Part shown: piece by piece, positions 61,691 to 64,000 of the stretch
How positions within the stretch are numbered: position 1 is the stretch's first letter
Layout of the letters: each line of letters begins with the position of its first letter
From: Actinomycetospora callitridis
Lineage (GTDB): Bacteria; Actinomycetota; Actinomycetes; Mycobacteriales; Pseudonocardiaceae
DNA: 64,000 bases
Direction of reading: 5' to 3'
Assembly (NCBI RefSeq): GCF_028737265.1
Contig: NZ_JAQZAK010000001.1
Span: forward strand, 744,001 to 808,000
Notes under the pieces: model-generated
Database searches by the model: none
Told to the model about the DNA's origin: nothing
The model's input: only the letters and a program-made list of their open reading frames with translations
Position numbers and translations under genes: made by a program

Positions 61691-62987
61691 ACGGGTGCTG
61701 GGGGTGGTGGAGCGGGAGGCGCTCGACCGTGCCCGCACGCGGATGGTCGCGTTGCGCGCCGAGCAGTACCGGTTGTTGGAGGATATCGCGGAACTGGAGC
61801 GGCTCGGGGTGGCCGAGCAGACCGGGGACCGCGCCACGCGGCGTGTGCTGCAGGACCTGAGCACCCTTGATGCGCACGAGGCCACCCGGTTGGCCGAGGA
61901 GGCCGCCGATCTCACGCCACGCCGTTCCCTGTCGGGGGAGCTGGTGTCGCCACGTCTGCCGTGCACCGCCACCGTGGCCGCCGACGGCGAGGTCGGCCCG
62001 GTGCACATCGCGATCATCCGCAACACGATGGAACGTCTGGGACGCCTCGAGACCGTGTCGATGGAGGACTGGGTGGCTGCGGAGCGGTTCCTGGCCGGCG
62101 AGGCCACCAGGTTGCCTCCACGGATGCTGCAGCGGGCCGCGACCCGGTTGCTGGCGACGTTCGACCCGGACGGCGCCGCGCCGCCCGACGGGGACGACTG
62201 CCGGGACGAGCTGCACGTGATGCGCCGCAAGGACGGTCGGTTGGAGTTCAAGGGCCGGCTGAACGACCCGGTGGACGGCGACGTGTTCCTCGGGGCCATC
62301 GATCCGCTCGCAGAGCCCTGCGGACCCGACGACACCCGCAGCCTCGCGCGGCGTCGTGCTGACGCGCTCAAGGACGTCGTCGAGGGCGCGCAGCGGCCCG
62401 GGGGAGTCGCGGCCGGCGTCGGCGACGAGCAGCCGGGGTCGGACGATGACGCACTGATCCCGGCGCCCCGCCGTCCCGAGCCTGAGAAGGGCCGTCCGGA
62501 GCGTCCGGGGCGGGCCCTGTTGACGATCACGATGGATCTGCGGTGGCTGCAGCTCGCCACCGGTTACGGGGTGCTTGGCTCCGAGGCGCTGGTCGACCCG
62601 CGCACGGTGCGGCGGTGGGCGTGCGATGCCGAGGTCGTTCCGGTGGTCCTCGGGTCCCGCTCGGAGCCGCTGGACGTCGGGCGCCTGCAGCGCACCGTCA
62701 CCGATGCGATCCGCCGGGCGCTCAACATCCGCGACGGTGGCTGCGCCTTCCCCGGCTGCGACCGCCCACCCCGGCGTTGCCACGCCCACCACATCCGTGA
62801 CTGGTTCCACGGTGGTCCGACACGCCTGGACAACCTGGTGCTGCTGTGTCGCTTCCACCACCAGCTGATCCACGCCGGACACTGGAACGTCGAGATCCAG
62901 AACGGGCTGCCGTGGTTCACCCCGCCGCCCTGGATCGACCCCGACCAGCAACCCCGCCTCGGCGGACGACCCCGCGTTCCCCTGTAG
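61683..62987 (+). CDS. DUF222 / HNH endonuclease-domain protein (13E12-repeat type)
   Basis: A 434-residue protein with an N-terminal DUF222 region (coiled-coil-like, about 1-300) and a C-terminal HNH nuclease (about 345-405). The HNH part has CAFPGCDRPPRRCHAHHIRD and LDNLVLLCRFHHQLIH, with Cys pairs for zinc and the catalytic His. These genes are multicopy in actinobacteria and are regarded as selfish or damage-linked; no homing-type target is evident. ATG 61683 is used; a GTG at 61653 in frame would put the SOS-like box inside the gene. A weakly conserved linker (~240-280) is Pro/Arg-rich. Confidence 0.9.
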   Translation: MSERVLGVVEREALDRARTRMVALRAEQYRLLEDIAELERLGVAEQTGDRATRRVLQDLSTLDAHEATRLAEEAADLTPRRSLSGELVSPRLPCTATVAADGEVGPVHIAIIRNTMERLGRLETVSMEDWVAAERFLAGEATRLPPRMLQRAATRLLATFDPDGAAPPDGDDCRDELHVMRRKDGRLEFKGRLNDPVDGDVFLGAIDPLAEPCGPDDTRSLARRRADALKDVVEGAQRPGGVAAGVGDEQPGSDDDALIPAPRRPEPEKGRPERPGRALLTITMDLRWLQLATGYGVLGSEALVDPRTVRRWACDAEVVPVVLGSRSEPLDVGRLQRTVTDAIRRALNIRDGGCAFPGCDRPPRRCHAHHIRDWFHGGPTRLDNLVLLCRFHHQLIHAGHWNVEIQNGLPWFTPPPWIDPDQQPRLGGRPRVPL

Positions 62988-63003
62988 ATCGAGAGAGGCC
63001 GTC

Positions 63004-63297
63004 ATGACGACACCCCACGCCGACCTGGTGGCCGGCGAGCCCCGTTCCGTGCTGCGCGAGGCGCTCGCGCACCTGAGCACGCACCGCCACGACGACGGGT
63101 CGCTCGAGCTCGTCGGCGAGGTGCCACCCGAGCTCTCGGACCCCCTCGTCCGCGCGCTCGAGACCGTCGCCGACGAGCTGCGCGCCGACGACGAGCGACG
63201 GGGCGTGCGGCCCCGCAGCGGCGGGCACCTGCACGCGGACGCGCTCATCGCCCTACTGCTGCGGGTCACCGACACCGGTGAAGCGGATCAGCCCTGA
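63004..63297 (+). CDS. Hypothetical protein, 97 residues
   Basis: No family is recognised. The protein is acidic and mostly helical ([35 protein letters not shown]), ending [20 protein letters not shown]. There are no signal peptide or membrane segments. The ATG at 63004 follows GAGAGAGG, 16 bases after the HNH gene, so the two may be co-transcribed. Its last 10 bases overlap the end of the convergent L36 gene. Codon use is typical for the window. Confidence 0.6.
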   Translation: MTTPHADLVAGEPRSVLREALAHLSTHRHDDGSLELVGEVPPELSDPLVRALETVADELRADDERRGVRPRSGGHLHADALIALLLRVTDTGEADQP

Positions 63298-63410
63298 CGA
63301 GCCTTCCACTGCGGGTTCTTCTTGTTGATCACCAGGACCCGTCCGTGACGGCGCACGACGCTCGATCCCGGCTTCTGCTTGAGGGCCTTCAACGATGCGC
63401 GGACCTTCAT
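63288..63410 (-). CDS. rpmJ: 50S ribosomal protein L36, zinc-free type
   Basis: A 40-residue protein: it starts [15 protein letters not shown], continues [20 protein letters not shown] and ends Gly. It has no cysteine, unlike the zinc-binding L36 with CxxC...C/H ligands, so it is the zinc-free paralog expressed when zinc is scarce. ATG 63410 has a perfect AGGAGG site. It is the third gene after the Zur box. Confidence 0.93.
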   Translation of the reverse strand: MKVRASLKALKQKPGSSVVRRHGRVLVINKKNPQWKARQG

Positions 63411-63425
63411 GTCGACCTCCTCGGG

Positions 63426-63731
63426 TCACCAGCTGGACTTCGTCACGCCCGGCAGGTAGCCGGCGTGGGCGTACTCGCGCATCCGCACCCGGGAGAGTCC
63501 GAAAGCGCGCAGGTGGCCGCGGGGGCGGCCGTCCACCGCGTCCCGGTTCCGGATGCGCGTGGCGCTCGCGTCGCGCGGCTGGGCGTCGAGCTCGCGCCGG
63601 GCCGACGCGCGCTCCTGGTCGGACGTCGCCGGGTGCTTGATCGTCGCAACGAGCTCGGCCCGGCGCGGCGCGTACCGGGCGACGACGACTTGGCGACGCT
63701 CGTTCGCAGCGATCTTCGACTTCTTCGCCAT
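63426..63731 (-). CDS. rpsN: 30S ribosomal protein S14, zinc-free type
   Basis: A 101-residue S14 ([20 protein letters not shown], ending [13 protein letters not shown]). It lacks the CxxC...CxxC zinc ribbon of the short S14 and has the longer form instead, the zinc-independent paralog. It sits between L33 and L36 genes in the Zur-controlled operon; 15 bases separate it from L36. Replacement of zinc-binding ribosomal proteins releases zinc under starvation in related bacteria. Confidence 0.95.
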   Translation of the reverse strand: MAKKSKIAANERRQVVVARYAPRRAELVATIKHPATSDQERASARRELDAQPRDASATRIRNRDAVDGRPRGHLRAFGLSRVRMREYAHAGYLPGVTKSSW

Positions 63732-63786
63732 CAGACACGCTCCCCGGCCGCGCGCAGGCGCGCCTCGACGGTGTCTACGCGGCGGC

Positions 63787-63951
63787 TCAACGCTCCTCGC
63801 GGAAGTCGACGTGCCGGCGCACGCGCGGGTCGTACTTGCTGAGCACGAGGCGGTCGGGGTCGTTCCGGCGGTTCTTGCGGGTCACGTAGGTCGTGCCCGT
63901 CCCGGCCGTCGAGCGGAGCTTGACGATCGGACGGATGTCGTTGCGGGCCAC
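63787..63951 (-). CDS. rpmG: 50S ribosomal protein L33, zinc-free type
   Basis: A 54-residue L33: GTG 63951 opens [20 protein letters not shown], then [20 protein letters not shown] and [14 protein letters not shown]. The zinc-binding CxxC pairs of ordinary L33 are absent. A GGAGG site lies just upstream. It is the first gene after the Zur box within the window; an L28 gene, a frequent partner, is not visible and may lie to the right of the edge or elsewhere. Confidence 0.93.
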   Translation of the reverse strand: MARNDIRPIVKLRSTAGTGTTYVTRKNRRNDPDRLVLSKYDPRVRRHVDFREER

Positions 63952-63966
63952 CGCTTGCCTCCTATT

Positions 63967-63985
63967 TGAGAATGATTATCGTTCA
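63967..63985. promoter_or_regulatory. Zur box ahead of zinc-free ribosomal protein genes
   Basis: TGAGAATGATTATCGTTCA is a dyad (GAGAATGAT/ATCGTTC) matching the actinobacterial Zur pattern TGAAAATGATTTTCA-like. It ends 16 bases upstream of the L33 start. Zinc-loaded Zur would repress L33-S14-L36. The site may also serve a divergent gene beyond the right edge. Confidence 0.9.
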
Positions 63986-64000
63986 CGTTAACGCAGACGG

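Noticed and set aside
1..64000. CRISPR arrays, tRNA or rRNA genes, IS elements, prophage
   Set aside because: I saw no regularly spaced repeats, no tRNA-like cloverleaf stretch, no rRNA and no transposase or integrase; the tandem repeats present are short and local.

Overview
The window is very GC-rich, densely packed actinobacterial DNA. Its gene content and order point to the Pseudonocardiales (a Pseudonocardia- or Actinomycetospora-like organism). Evidence: GTG starts and 4-base stop/start overlaps are common; there is a GlgE pathway, a DUF222/HNH '13E12-type' nuclease gene and IdeR- and Zur-type boxes; and a long block follows the order and relative strands of Mycobacterium tuberculosis Rv3041c to Rv3024c. 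The placement is inferred from gene content only.

Layout. 1-9.4 kb: alpha-glucan enzymes glgE (cut by the left edge, with a huge disordered N-terminal tail), glgP and glgX; an AbiEi/DUF559 gene sits between glgP and glgX inside a pair of near-identical 67-bp palindromes. 9.5-21 kb: the Rv3041c-Rv3030-like block (ABC ATPase, enoyl-CoA hydratase, methyltransferase, THUMP-like protein, acyltransferase, GT4 glycosyltransferase, GH57 branching enzyme, methyltransferase), which in mycobacteria is linked to methylglucose lipopolysaccharide (MGLP). It is interrupted by a DksA/TraR protein, a DUF5709 protein, a nucleoside hydrolase-ribokinase pair and a small secreted protein. 21-33.4 kb: two small membrane or secreted proteins and then an iron-regulated catechol siderophore locus, all lying between the Rv3030 and fixA equivalents. 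33.4-38.8 kb: the block resumes with etfBA, a cysteine desulfurase and mnmA, followed by two small proteins. 38.8-61.5 kb: an accessory catabolic island with two different three-subunit molybdenum hydroxylases, a cyclase, a BKACE enzyme, a hydantoinase/oxoprolinase pair with a tiny zinc-ribbon partner, acyl-CoA enzymes and five regulators (LacI, PucR, PadR, AraC and, by inference, their operators). 61.6-64 kb: a DUF222/HNH nuclease gene, a short hypothetical protein and a Zur-controlled set of zinc-free ribosomal proteins (L33, S14, L36).

How the parts work together. GlgE, GlgP, GlgX, the GT4 enzyme and the GH57 branching enzyme can build, branch, trim and degrade alpha-1,4-glucan, and the methyltransferases and acyltransferase may decorate a glucan as in MGLP. 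The siderophore locus makes 2,3-dihydroxybenzoate (DhbA, DhbB, DhbC), activates it (DhbE), and has one flavin N-hydroxylase and a single condensation-carrier protein, with a lipoprotein and two FecCD permeases for uptake. There is no adenylation domain for an amino acid, no aryl carrier on DhbB and no cognate ATPase in view, so either the pathway is minimal or parts lie elsewhere. The catabolic island looks like hydroxylation of an aromatic or N-heterocyclic compound followed by ring opening and CoA-dependent breakdown, but the substrate cannot be read from the sequence.

All residue and base counts were made by hand; comparisons with named families and with M. tuberculosis are from memory, not from searches.
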